In this document: positions 1 to 11,689 of the stretch, piece after piece | How the letters are laid out: each line of letters begins with the position of its first letter | Numbering within the stretch: the stretch's first letter is position 1 | Source: Hydractinia symbiolongicarpus | Lineage: Eukaryota; Cnidaria; Hydrozoa; Anthoathecata; Hydractiniidae | NCBI RefSeq assembly: GCF_029227915.1 | Contig: NC_079888.1 | Location: 23,168,001-23,232,000 of the forward strand | Length of the DNA stretch: 64,000 bases | Direction: 5' to 3' | The notes under the pieces: model-generated | What the model was told of the DNA's origin: nothing | Database searches by the model: none | The model's input: only the letters and a program-made list of their open reading frames with translations | Made by a program: the position numbers and the translations under genes

Positions 1-6
1 CCAAGA

Positions 7-29
7 CCGGGATTTACGGGAAATCGCGG
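7..29. repeat. Hairpin dyad 2 in the monomer (example)
   Basis: CCGGGATTT and AAATCGCGG pair around an ACGGG loop with one internal G:G mismatch (8 of 9 pairs). Monomers with CGCAGG or TTTAGGGAAAT weaken or shorten it, so it is less constant than dyad 1. Confidence 0.85.
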
Positions 30-144
30 GTTTTCGTTTGCCGGCGATTAAACTTCTTTTATTCAGCGTCTCATCAAAAATGAAAACATTTTTAAAAACT
101 ACAAGTCTTATGCGTTTTAGTGGTGAAAAAATAATTTAAAAAAT

Positions 145-243
145 CGTTCGGGAAATGAGTTTACTCCCTGGGTACTTTCTTTGTATACTTTTGACTATAC
201 GGGCCAAGCCGGGATTTACGGGAAATCGCGGGTTTTCGTTTGC
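145..243 (+). repeat. Truncated 99-bp monomer
   Basis: The unit runs from CGTTCGGGAAATG to TTTTCGTTTGC and then restarts at CGTTCGGG, so about 103 bp (the second half of the monomer) are missing. The deletion joins GTTTGCCGG to AATCGTTCGG through a short shared CG or CCG. Identical lengths occur at 649-747, 2163-2261, 2869-2967, 3574-3672 and 4887-4985. Segment B carries the same form in reverse at 7659-7750. One founding deletion that was then amplified is the simplest reading. Confidence 0.9.
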
Positions 244-648
244 CGTTCGGGAAATGAGTTTACTCCATGGGTACTTTCTTTGTATACTTTTGACTATACG
301 GGCCGAGTCCGGGATTTACGGGAAATCGCAGATTTTCGTTTGCCGGCGATTAAACTTCTTTTATTCAGCGTCCCATCAACTATGAAAATATTATTGAAAA
401 CTACAAGTCTCATGCGTTTAGTGGTAAAAAAATAATATAAAAAATCGTTCGGGAAATGTGTTTACTCCCTGGGTACTTTCTTTGTATACTTTTGATTATA
501 CTGGCCAAGACCGGGATTTACGGGAAATCGCGGGTTTTCGTTTGCCGGCGATTAAACTTCTTTTATTCAGCGTCTCATCAAAAATGAAAACATTTTTAAA
601 AACTACAAGTCTTATGCGTTTTAGTGGTGAAAAAATAATTTAAAAAAT
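145..648 (+). repeat. 504-bp higher-order repeat, copy 1
   Basis: This unit consists of one 99-bp truncated monomer plus two full monomers. It is followed directly by a copy that appears identical by eye, including private variants such as CTCCATGGGTAC, CATCAACTATG and GATTATACTGGCC. The near identity implies a recent tandem duplication of a 2.5-monomer block. Confidence 0.9.
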
Positions 649-1152
649 CGTTCGGGAAATGAGTTTACTCCCTGGGTACTTTCTTTGTATACTTTTGACT
701 ATACGGGCCAAGCCGGGATTTACGGGAAATCGCGGGTTTTCGTTTGCCGTTCGGGAAATGAGTTTACTCCATGGGTACTTTCTTTGTATACTTTTGACTA
801 TACGGGCCGAGTCCGGGATTTACGGGAAATCGCAGATTTTCGTTTGCCGGCGATTAAACTTCTTTTATTCAGCGTCCCATCAACTATGAAAATATTATTG
901 AAAACTACAAGTCTCATGCGTTTAGTGGTAAAAAAATAATATAAAAAATCGTTCGGGAAATGTGTTTACTCCCTGGGTACTTTCTTTGTATACTTTTGAT
1001 TATACTGGCCAAGACCGGGATTTACGGGAAATCGCGGGTTTTCGTTTGCCGGCGATTAAACTTCTTTTATTCAGCGTCTCATCAAAAATGAAAACATTTT
1101 TAAAAACTACAAGTCTTATGCGTTTTAGTGGTGAAAAAATAATTTAAAAAAT
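649..1152 (+). repeat. 504-bp higher-order repeat, copy 2
   Basis: This is the second, directly adjacent copy of the 2.5-monomer block, shifted by exactly 504 bp. The next unit starts with CGTTCTGG at 1153 and is a different variant, which sets the right edge of the duplication. Confidence 0.9.
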
Positions 1153-1356
1153 CGTTCTGGAAATGAGTTTACTCCCTGGGTACTTTCTTTGTATACCTTT
1201 GACTATACAGGCCGAGTCCGGGATTTAGGGAAATCGCAGGTTTTCGTTTGCCGGCGATTAAACTGCTTTTATTCAGCGTCTCATCAAAAATGAAAACATT
1301 TTTGAAAACTACAAGTCTCATGCGTTTAGTGGTAAAAAAATAATATAAAAAATCGT

Positions 1357-2868
1357 TCGGGAAATGTGTTTACTCCCTGGGTACTTTCTTTGTATACTTT
1401 TGATTATACGGGCCAAGACCGGGATTTACGGGAAATCGCGGGTTTTCGTTTGCCGGCGATTAAACTTCTTTTATTCAGCGTCTCATCAAAAATGAAAACA
1501 TTTTTAAAAACTACAAGTCTTATGCGTTTTAGTGGTGAAAAAATAATTTAAAAAATCGTTCTGGAAATGAGTTTACTCCCTGGGTACTTTCTTTGTATAC
1601 CTTTGACTATACAGGCCGAGTCCGGGATTTAGGGAAATCGCAGGTTTTCGTTTGCCGCGATTAAACTGCTTTTATTCAGCGTCTCATCAAAAATGAAAAC
1701 ATTTTTGAAAACTACAAGTCTCATGGGCTTTAGTGGTGAAAAAATAATTTAAAAAATCGTTCTGGAAATGAGTTTACTTACAGGGTACTTTCTTTGTATA
1801 CATTCGACTATACCTGCTAAGCCCGGGATTTACGGGAAATCGCAGATTTTCGTTTGCCGGCGATTAAACTTCTTTTATTCAGCGTCTCATCAAAAATGAA
1901 ACCATTTTTGAAAACTACAAGTCTCATGCGTTTTAGTGGTGTAAAAATAATTTAAAAAATCTTTTGGGAAATGAGTTTACTCCCTGGGTACTTTCTTTGT
2001 ATACTTTTGACTATACGGGCCAAGCCGGGATTTATTGGAAATCGCGGGTTTTCGTTTGCCGGCGATTAAACTTCTTTTATTCAGCGTCTCATCAAAAATA
2101 AAAACATTCTTGAAAACTACAAGTCTCATGCGTTTTAGTGGTGAAATAATAATTTAAAAAATCGTTCGGGAAATGAGTTTACTCCCTGGGTACTTTCTTT
2201 GTATACTTTTGACTATACGGGCCAAGCCGGGATTTACGGGAAATCGCGGGTTTTCGTTTGCCGTTCGGGAAATGAGTTTACTCCCTGGGTACTTTCTTTG
2301 TATACTTTTGACTATACGGGCCAAGACCGGGATTTACGGGAAATCGCGGGTTTTCGTTTGCCGGCGATTAAACTTCTTTTATTCAGCGTCTCATCAAAAA
2401 TGAAAAAATTTTTAAAAACTACAAGTCTTATGCGTTTTAGTGGTGAAAAAATAATTTAAAAAATCGTTCTGGAAATGAATTTACTCCCTGGGTACTTTCT
2501 TTGTATACCTTTGACTATACAGGCCGAGTCCGGGATTTAGGGAAATCGCAGGTTTTCGTTTGCCGGCGATTAAACTGCTTTTATTCAGCGTCTCATCAAA
2601 AATGAAAACATTTTTGAAAACTACAAGTCTCATGCGTTTTAGTGTTGAAAAAATAATTTAAAAAATCGTTCGGGAAATGAGTTTACTCCCTGGGTACTTT
2701 CTTTGTATACTTTTGACTTTACGGGCCAAGCCGGGATTTACGGGAAATCGCGGGTTTTCGTTTGCCGGCGATTAAACTTCTTTTATTCAGCGTCTCATCA
2801 AAAATGAAAACAATTTTGAAAACTACAAGTCTCATGCGTTTTAGTGGTGAAAAAATAATTTAAAAAAT
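1357..2868 (+). repeat. Multi-monomer HOR block, copy 1 of segment A
   Basis: This block shares its order of rare variants with 3878-5795. Examples are ATGGGCTTTAGTGG next to an ACAGGGTAC unit, GAAACCATTTTTG, GGGATTTATTGG, a unit starting GGAAATGAATTTAC, and GACTTTACGGG. The offset is about 2,521 bp at the left, then 2,724, then 2,926. The second copy therefore has two extra monomers, each step being one monomer. Confidence 0.82.
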
Positions 2869-2967
2869 CGTTCGGGAAATGAGTTTACTCCCTGGGTACT
2901 TTCTTTGTATACTTTTGACTATACGGGCCAAGCCGGGATTTACGGGAAATCGCGGGTTTTCGTTTGC
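2869..2967 (+). repeat. Truncated 99-bp monomer (example within the A HOR)
   Basis: This has the same junction as the other 99-bp units. It matters because it follows the block 1357-2868, whose homologue 3878-5795 is followed by the inversion breakpoint. The truncated unit found reversed at 7659-7750 is the expected next unit there. Confidence 0.88.
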
Positions 2968-3877
2968 CGTTCGGGAAATGAGTTTACTCCCTGGGTACTT
3001 TCTTTGTATACTTTTGACTATACGGGCCGAGTCCGGGATTTACGGGAAATCGCAGATTTTCGTTTGCCGGCGATTAAACTTCTTTTATTCAGCGTCCCAT
3101 CAAATATGAAAATATTTTTGAAAACTACAAGTCTCCTGCGTTTAGTGGTAAAAAAAAAATATAAAAAATCGTTCGGGAAATGTGTTTACTCCCTGGGTAC
3201 TTTCTTTGTATACTTTTGACTATACGGGCCAAGCCCGGGATTTACGGGAAATCGCGGGTTTTCGTTTGCCGGCGATTAAACTTCTTTTATTCAGCGTCTC
3301 ATCAAAAATGAAAACATTTTTAAAAACTACAAGTCTTATGCGTTTTAGTGGTGAAAAAATAATTTAAAAAATCGTTCTGGAAATGAGTTTACTCCCTGGG
3401 TACTTTCTTTGTATACCTTTGACTATACAGGCCGAGTCCGGGATTTAGGGAAATCGCAGGTTTTCGTTTGCCGGCGATTAAACTTCTTTTATTCAGCGTC
3501 CCATCAAATATGAAAATATTTTTGAAAACTACAAGTCTCATGCGTTTAGTGGTAAAAAAATAATATAAAAAATCGTTCGGGAAATGTGTTTACTCCCTGG
3601 GTACTTTCTTTCTATACTTTTGACTATACGGGCCAAGCCGGGATTTACGGGAAATCGCGGGGTTTCGTTTGCCGTTCGGGAAATGAGTTTACTCCCTGGG
3701 TACTTTCTTTGTATACTTTTTACTATACGGGCCGAGTCCGGGATTTACGGGAAATCGCAGATTTTCGTTTGCCGGCGATTAAACTTCTTTTATTCAGCGT
3801 CCCATCAAATATGAAAATATTATTGAAAACTGCAAGTCTCATGCGTTTAGTGGTAAAAAAATAATATAAAAAATCGT

Positions 3878-5795
3878 TCGGGAAATGTGTTTACTCCCTG
3901 GGTACTTTCTTTGTATACTTTTGATTATACGGGCCAAGACCGGGATTTACGGGAAATCGCGGGTTTTCGTTTGCCGGCGATTAAACTTCTTTTATTCAGC
4001 GTCTCATCAAAAATGAAAACATTTTTAAAAACTACAAGTCTTATGCGTTTTAGTGGTGAAAAAATAATTTAAAAAATCGTTCTGGAAATGAGTTTACTCC
4101 CTGGGTACTTTCTTTGTATACCTTTGACTATACAGGCCGAGTCCGGGATTTAGGGAAATCGCAGGTTTTCGTTTGCCGGCGATTAAACTGCTTTTATTCA
4201 GCGTCTCATCAAAAATGAAAACATTTTTGAAAACTACAAGTCTCATGGGCTTTAGTGGTGAAAAAATAATTTAAAAAATCGTTCTGGAAATGAGTTTACT
4301 CACAGGGTACTTTCTTTGTATACATTCGACTATACCTGCTAAGCCCGGGATTTACGGGAAATCGCAGATTTTCGTTTGCCGGCGATTAAACTTCTTTTAT
4401 TCAACGTCCCATCAAATATGAAAATATGTTTGAAAACTACAAGTCTCATGCGTTTAGTGGTAAAAAAATAATATAAAAAATCGTTCGGGAAATGTGTTTA
4501 CTCCCTGGGTACTTTCTTTGTATACTTTTGACTATACGGGCCAAGCCCGAGATTTACGGGAAATCGCGGGTTTTCGTTTGCCGGCGATTAAACTTCTTTT
4601 ATTCAGCGTCTCATCAAAAATGAAACCATTTTTGAAAACTACAAGTCTCATGCGTTTTAGTGGTGCAAAAATAATTTAAAAAATCTTTTGGGAAATGAGT
4701 TTACTCCCTGGGTACTTTCTTTGTATACTTTTGACTATACGGGCCAAGCCGGGATTTATTGGAAATCGCGGGTTTTCGTTTGCCGGCGATTAAACTTCTT
4801 TTATTCAGCGTCTCATCAAAAATAAAAACATTCTTGAAAACTACAAGTCTCATGCGTTTTAGTGGTGAAATAATAATTTAAAAAATCGTTCGGGAAATGA
4901 GTTTACTCCCTGGGTACTTTCTTTGTATACTTTTGACTATACGGGCCAAGCCGGGATTTACGGGAAATCGCGGGTTTTCGTTTGCCGTTCGGGAAATGAG
5001 TTTACTCCCTGGGTACTTTCTTTGTATACTTTTGACTATACGGGCCGAGTCCGGGATTTACGGGAAATCGCAGATTTTCGTTTGCCGGCGATTAAACTTC
5101 TTTTATTCAGCGTCCCATCAAATATGAAAATATTATTGAAAACTACAAGTCTCATGCGTTTAGTGGTAAAAAAATAATATAAAAAATCGTTCGGGAAATG
5201 TGTTTACTCCCTGGGTACTTTCTTTGTATACTTTTGACTATACGGGCCAAGACCGGGATTTACGGGAAATCGCGGGTTTTCGTTTGCCGGCGATTAAACT
5301 TCTTTTATTCAGCGTCTCATCAAAAATGAAAACATTTTTAAAAACTACAAGTCTTATGCGTTTTAGTGGTGAAAAAATAATTTAAAAAATCGTTCTGGAA
5401 ATGAATTTACTCCCTGGGTACTTTCTTTGTATACCTTTGACTATACAGGCCGAGTCCGGGATTTAGGGAAATCGCAGGTTTTCGTTTGCCGGCGATTAAA
5501 CTGCTTTTATTCAGCGTCTCATCAAAAATGAAAACATTTTTGAAAACTACAAGTCTCATGCGTTTTAGTGTTGAAAAAATAATTTAAAAAATCGTTCGGG
5601 AAATGAGTTTACTCCCTGGGTACTTTCTTTGTATACTTTTGACTTTACGGGCCAAGCCGGGATTTACGGGAAATCGCGGGTTTTCGTTTGCCGGCGATTA
5701 AACTTCTTTCATTCAGCGTCTCATCAAAAATGAAAACAATTTTGAAAACTACAAGTCTCATGCGTTTTAGTGGTGAAAAAATAATTTAAAAAAAT
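3878..5795 (+). repeat. Multi-monomer HOR block, copy 2 of segment A
   Basis: This is the second copy of the block at 1357-2868, with two single-monomer gains; one includes the CAACGTCCCATC variant near 4404. It runs up to the inversion junction at 5800. In copy 1 the next unit is the truncated monomer at 2869. Here the equivalent unit is displaced to the far end of the inverted segment B. Confidence 0.82.
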
Positions 5796-5845
5796 CGTTC
5801 AAAGAAAGTACCCAGGGAGTAAACTCATTTCCCGAACGATTTTTT
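5789..5845. repeat. Inversion junction 1 (A to B), inverted repeat
   Basis: The + array stops after TCGTTC at 5800 and the - array starts at 5801 with AAAGAAAGTACCC. The sequence AAAAAATCGTTC up to 5800 pairs with GAACGATTTTTT from 5834, leaving a 33-bp spacer. With one A/T length difference and scattered mismatches, the pairing continues for hundreds of bases because both sides are the same satellite. Confidence 0.93.
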
Positions 5846-7750
5846 AAATTATTTTTGCACCACTAAAACGCATGAGACTTGTAGTTTTCAAAAATGGTTT
5901 CATTTTTGATGAGACGCTGAATAAAAGCAGTTTAATCGCCGGCAAACGAAAACCTGCGATTTCCCTAAATCCCGGACTCGGCCTGTATAGTAAAAGGTAT
6001 ACAAAGAAAGTACCAAGGGAGTAAACTCATTTCCAGAACGATTTTTTAAATTATTTTTCCACCACTAAAACGCATAAGACGTGTAGTTTTTAAAAATGTT
6101 TTCATTTTTGATGAGACGCTGAATAAAAGAAGTTTAATCGCCGGCAAACGAAAACCCGCGATTTCCCGTAAATCCCGGGCTTGGCCCGTATAGTCAAAAG
6201 TAAACAAAGAAAGTACCCAGGGAGTAAACACATTTCCCGAACGATTTTTTATATTATTTTTTTACCACTAAACGCATGAGACTTGTAGTTTTCAAAAATA
6301 TTTTCATATTTGATGGGACGCTGAATAAAAGAAGTTTAATCGCCGGCAAACGAAAACCTGCGATTTCCCTAAATCCCGGACTCGGCCTGTATAGTCAAAG
6401 GTATACAAAGAAAGTACCCAGGGAGTAAACTCATTTCCAGAACGATTTTTTAAATTATTTTTTCACCACTAAAACGCATAAGACATGTAGTTTTAAAAAA
6501 TGTTTTCATTTTTGATGAGACGCTGAATAAAAGAAGTTTAATCGCCGGCAAACGAAAACCCGCGATTTCCCGTAAATCCCGGGCTTGGCCCGTATAGTCA
6601 AAAGTATACAAAGAAAGTACCCAGGGAGTAAACACATTTCCCGAACGATTTTTTATATTATTTTTTTACCACTAAAACGCATGAGACTTGTAGTTTTCAA
6701 AAATGGTTTCATTTTTGATGAGACGCTGAATAAAAGCAGTTTAATCGCCGGCAAACGAAAACCTGCGATTTCCCTAAATCCCGGACTCGGCCTGTATAGT
6801 AAAAGGTATACAAAGAAAGTACCAAGGGAGTAAACTCATTTCCAGAACGATTTTTTAAATTATTTTTCCACCACTAAAACGCATAAGACGTGTAGTTTTT
6901 AAAAATGTTTTCATTTTTGCTGAGACGCTGAATAAAAGAAGTTTAATCGCCGGCAAACGAAAACCCGCGATTTCCCGTAAATCCCAGGCTTGGCCCGTAT
7001 AGTCAAAAGTAAACAAAGAAAGTACCCAGGGAGTAAACACATTTCCCGAACGATTTTTTATATTATTTTTTTACCACTAAACGCATGAGACTTGTAGTTT
7101 TCAAAAATATTTTCATATTTGATGGGACGCTGAATAAAAGAAGTTTAATCGCCGGCAAACGAAAACCTGCGATTTCCCTAAATCCCGGACTCGGCCTGTA
7201 TAGTCAAAGGTATACAAAGAAAGTACCCAGGGAGTAAACTCATTTCCAGAACGATTTCTTAAATTATTTTTTCACCACTAAAACGCATAAGACTTGTAGT
7301 TTTAAAAAATGTTTTCATTTTTGATGAGACGCTGAATAAAAGAAGTTTAATCGCCGGCAAACGAAAACCCGCGATTTCCCGTAAATCCCGGGCTTGGCCC
7401 GTATAGTCAAAAGTATACAAAGAAAGTACCCAGGGAGTAAACACATTTCCCGAACGATTTTTTATATTATTTTTTTACCACTAAACGCAGGAGACTTGTA
7501 GTTTTCAAAAATATTTTCATATTTGATGGGACGCTGAATAAAAGAAGTTTAATCGCCGGCAAACGAAAATCTGCGATTTCCCGTAAATCCCGGACTCGGC
7601 CCGTATAGTCAAAAGTATACAAAGAAAGTACCCAGGGAGTAAACTCATTTCCCGAACGGCAAACGAAAACCCGCGATTTCCCGTAAATCCCGGCTTGGCC
7701 CGTATAGTCAAAAGTATACAAAGAAAGTACCCAGGGAGTAAACTCATTTC
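5801..7750 (-). repeat. Satellite array segment B, inverted ~1.95 kb
   Basis: Nine full monomers, one truncated monomer and a 32-bp remainder lie in the - orientation between two + segments. The total of 1,950 bp fits 9 x 202 + 99 + 32. Reversing the block in place gives TCGTTC joined to GAAATGAG at the left (normal TCGTTCGGGAAATGAG, so two G missing). At the right it gives CTTTCTTT joined to TATAC (normal CTTTCTTTGTATAC, so one G missing). The variants next to each end also match uninverted arrays at 2869-3573 and 14399-14790. No gene lies here. Confidence 0.93.
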
Positions 7751-7812
7751 TATACTTTTGACTATACGGGCCAAGCCGGGATTTACGGGAAATCGCGGGT
7801 TTTCGTTTGCCG
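7657..7812. repeat. Inversion junction 2 (B to C), 62-bp perfect arms
   Basis: The - array ends at 7750 with AACTCATTTC, and the + array resumes at 7751 with TATACTTTTG. The arms 7657-7718 and 7751-7812 are perfect reverse complements over 62 bp, separated by a 32-bp spacer (7719-7750). Beyond the arms pairing fails because the left side enters a truncated monomer. This is a strong potential cruciform or a site of assembly trouble. Confidence 0.92.
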
Positions 7813-8689
7813 GCGATTAAACTTCTTTTATTCAGCGTCTCATCAAAAATGAAAACATTTTTAAAAACTACAAGTCTCATGCGTTTTAGTGACGAAAAAA
7901 AAAATTAAAAAATCGTTCGGGAAATGAGTTTACTCCCTGGGTACTTTCTTTGTATACATTCGACTATACGGGCCAAGCCCCGGATTTACGGGAAATCGCG
8001 GGATTTCGTTTGCCGTCGATTAAACTGCTTTTATTCAGCGTCTCCTCAAAAATGAAAACATTTTTAAAAACTACAAGTCTCATGCGTGTTAGTGGTGAAA
8101 AAGTAATTTAAAAATCGTTCGGGAAATGAGTTTACTCCCTGGGTACTTTCTTTGTATACTTTTGACTATACGGGCCAAGCCCGGGATTTACGGGAAATCG
8201 CGGGTTTTCGTTTGCCGGCGATTAAACTTCTTTTATTCAGCGTCTTATCAAAAATGAAAACATTTTTGAAAACTACAAGTCTCATGCGTTTTAGTGGTGA
8301 AAAAAAATTTAAAAAATCGTTCGGGAAATGAGTTTACTCCCTGGGTACTTTCTTTGTATACTTTTGACTATACGGGCCAAGCCCGGGATTTACGGGAAAT
8401 CGCGGGTTTTCGTTTGCCGGCGATTAAACTTCTTTTATTCAGCGTCTCATCAAAAATGTAAACATTTTTAAAAACTACAAGTCTCATGCGTTTTAGTGAC
8501 GAAAAAAAAAATTAAAAAATCGTTCGGGAAATGAGTTTACTCCCTGGGTACTTTCTTTGTATACATTCGACTATACGGGCCAAGCCCCGGATTTACGGGA
8601 AATCGCGGGATTTCGTTTGCCGTCGATTAAACTGCTTTTATTCAGCGTCTCATCAAAAATGAAAACATTTTTAAAAACTACAAGTCTCA

Positions 8690-10482
8690 TGCGTGTTAGT
8701 GGTGAAAAAGTAATTTAAAAAATCGTTCGGGAAATGAGTTTACTCCCTGGGTACTTTCTTTGTATACTTTTGACTATACGGGCCAAGCCCGGGATTTACG
8801 GGAAATCGCGGGTTTTCGTTTGCCGGCGATTAAACTTCTTTTATTCAGCCTCTTATCAAAAATGAAAACATTTTTGAAAACTACAAGTCTCATGCGTTTT
8901 AGTGGTGAAAAAAAAATTTAAAAAATCGTTCGGGAAATGAGTTTACTCCCTGGGTACTTTCTTTGTATACTTTTGACTATACGGGCCAAGCCCGGGATTT
9001 ACGGGAAATCGCGGGTTTTCGTTTGCCGGCGATTAAACTTCTTTTATTCAGCGTCTCATCAAAAATGTAAACATTTTTAAAAACTACAAGTCTTATGAGT
9101 TTTAGTGGTGAAAAAATAATTTAAAAAATCCTTCTGGAAATGAGTTTACTCCCTGGGTACTTTCTTTGTATACTTTTGACTATACGGGCCGAGTCCGGGA
9201 TTTAGGAAAATCGCAGGTTTTCGTTTGCCGGCGATTAAACTGCTTTTATTCAGCGTCTCATCAAAAATGAAAACATTTTTGAAAACTACAATTCTCATGC
9301 GTTTTAGTGGTGAAAAAATAATTTAAAAAATCGTTCTGGAAATGAGTTTACTCACAGGGTACTTTCTTTGTATACATTCGACTATACGGGCCAAGCCCGG
9401 GATTAACGGGAAATCGCAGGTTTTCGTTTTCCGCCGATTAAACCTCTTTCATTAAGCGTCTCATCAAAAATGAAAACATTTTTGAAAACTACAAGTCTCA
9501 TGCGTTTTAGTGGTGAAAAAAAAATTTAAAAAATCGTTCGGGAAATGAGTTTACTCCCTGGGTACTTTCTTTGTATACTTTTGACTATACGGGCCAAGCC
9601 GGGATTTACGGGAAATCGCGGGTTTTCGTTTGCCGGCGATTAAACTTCTTTTATTCAGCGTCTCATCAAAAATGAAAACATTTTTAAAAACTACAAGTCT
9701 TATGAGTTTTAGTGGTGAAAAAATAATTTAAAAAATCCTTCTGGAAATGAGTTTACTCCCTGGGTACTTTCTTTGTATACTTTTGACTATACGGGCCGAG
9801 TCCGGGATTTAGGGAAATTGCAGGTTTTCGTTTGCCGGCGATTAAACTGCTTTTATTCAGCGTCTCATCAAAAATGAAAACATTTTTGAAAACTACAATT
9901 CTCATGCGTTTTAGTGGTGAAAAAATAATTCAAAAAATCGTTCTGGAAATGAGTTTACTCACAGGGTACTTTCTTTGTATACATTCGACTATACGGGCCA
10001 AGCCCGGGATTAACGGGAAATCGCGGGTTTTCGTTTTCCGCCGATTAAACCTCTTTCATTAAGCGTCTCATCAAAAATGAAAACATTTTTGAAAACTACA
10101 AGTCTCATGCGTTTTAGTGGTGAAAAAAAAAAAAAAAATCGTTCGGGAAATGAGTTTACTCCCTGGGTACTTTCTTTGTATACATTCGCCTATACGGGCC
10201 AAGCCCCGGATTTACGGGCAAACGCGGGATTTCGTTTGCCGGCGATTAAACTGCTTTTATTCAGCGTCTCATCAAAAATGAAAACATTTTTGAAAACTAC
10301 AAGTCTCATGCGCTTTAGTGGTGAAAAAGTAATTTAAAAAATCGTTCTGGAAATGAGTTTACTCCCTTGGTACTTTCTTTGTATACCTTTTACTATACAG
10401 GCCGAGTCCGGGATTTAGGGAAATCGCAGGTTTTCGTTTGCCGGCGATTAAACTGCTTTTATTCAGCGTCTCATCAAAAATG
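8690..10482 (+). repeat. HOR block X, copy 1 (pairs with 12739-14531)
   Basis: About nine monomers recur at an offset of 4,049 bp (20 monomers). Shared private variants include TCATGCGTGTTAGTGG, TTCAGCCTCTTATC, CTACAATTCTCATG and an A16 tract at 10123-10138. The copy ends where this block has AAAATGTAAACA and the other has AAAATGAAACCA. Confidence 0.82.
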
Positions 10483-11689
10483 TAAACATTTTTAAAAACT
10501 ACAAGTCTTATGAGTTTTAGTGGTGAAAAAATAATTTAAAAAATCCTTCTGGAAATGAGTTTACTCCCTGGGTACTTTCTTTGTATACTTTTGACTATAC
10601 GGGCCGAGTCCGGGATTTAGGGAAATCGCAGGTTTTCGTTTGCCGGCGATTAAACTGCTTTTATTCAGCGTCTCATCAAAAATGAAAACATTTTTGAAAA
10701 CTACAATTCTCATGCGTTTTAGTGGTGAAAAAATAATTTAAAAAATCGTTCTGGAAATGAGTTTACTCACAGGGTACTTTCTTTGTATACATTCGACTAT
10801 ACGGGCCAAGCCCGGGATTAACGGGAAATCGCGGGTTTTCGTTTTCCGCCGATTAAACCTCTTTCATTAAGCGTCTCATCAAAAATGAAAACATTTTTGA
10901 AAACTACAAGTCTCATGCATTTTAGTGGTGAAAAAAAAATTTAAAAAATCGTTCGGGAAATGAGTTTACTCCCTGGGTACTTTCTTTGTATACTTTTGAC
11001 TATACGGGCCAAGCCCGGGATTTACGGGAAATCGCGGGTTTTGGTTTGCCGGCGATTAAACTTCTTTTATTCAGCGTCTCATCAAAAATGAAAACATTTT
11101 TAAAAACTACAAGTCTTATGAGTTTTAGTGGTGAAAAAATAATTTAAAAAATCCTTCTGGAAATGAGTTTACTCCCTGGGTACTTTCTTTGTATACTTTT
11201 GACTATACGGGCCGAGTCCGGGATTTAGGGAAATCGCAGGTTTTCGTTTGCCGGCGATTAAACTGCTTTTATTCAGCGTCTCATCAAAAATGAAAACATT
11301 TTTGAAAACTACAATTCTCATGCGTTTTAGTGGTGAAAAAATAATTCAAAAAATCGTTCTGGAAATGAGTTTACTCACAGGGTACTTTCTTTGTATACAT
11401 TCGACTATACGGGCCAAGCCCGGGATTAACGGGAAATCGCGGGTTTTCGTTTTCCGCCGATTAAACCTCTTTCATTAAGCGTCTCATCAAAAATGAAAAC
11501 ATTTTTGAAAACTACAAGTCTCATGCGTTTTAGTGGTGAAAAAAAAAAAAAAAAAATCGTTCGGGAAATGAGTTTACTCCCTGGGTACTTTCTTTGTATA
11601 CATTCGCCTATACGGGCCAAGCCCCGGATTTACGGGCAAACGCGGGATTTCGTTTGCCGGCGATTAAACTGCTTTTATTCAGCGTCTTA

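Larger units (their letters stand above)
1..5800 (+). repeat. Satellite array segment A, ~202-bp monomers, + orientation
   Basis: About 28 monomers run head to tail in the + orientation, and the window opens inside a monomer. Most units are about 202 bp. This segment is marked by a variant ending TAATATAAAAAATCG with GTTTAGTGGTAAAA, by the CCCATCAAATATG variant of the usual CTCATCAAAAATG, and by six truncated 99-bp units. CCAAG-type and CCGAG-type monomers alternate. There is no gene: the open frames of 61-104 codons fall at the same monomer phase each time and are stopped or shifted in the next unit. The segment ends abruptly at 5800 after TCGTTC, where the array continues in reverse orientation. 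Confidence 0.97.

Noticed and set aside
5801-7750. Inverted segment B as an inverted-repeat transposon (MITE or similar).
   Set aside because: It has no target-site duplication, no terminal repeat distinct from the satellite and no foreign interior. It is made only of monomers in the same variant order as nearby arrays.
7467-7880. The longest uninterrupted frame (137 codons), spanning segment B and junction 2.
   Set aside because: It exists only because a truncated monomer and the inversion scar happen to keep a frame open; both halves are ordinary monomer frames in opposite orientations.
7958-7973. A CENP-B-box-like string, ATTCGACTATACGGGC, in some monomers.
   Set aside because: TTCG and CGGG are separated by 6 bases instead of the 7 in the canonical nTTCGnnnnAnnCGGGn, and the required A is not in place. 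Many monomers have TTTTGAC instead of ATTCGAC, which removes TTCG.
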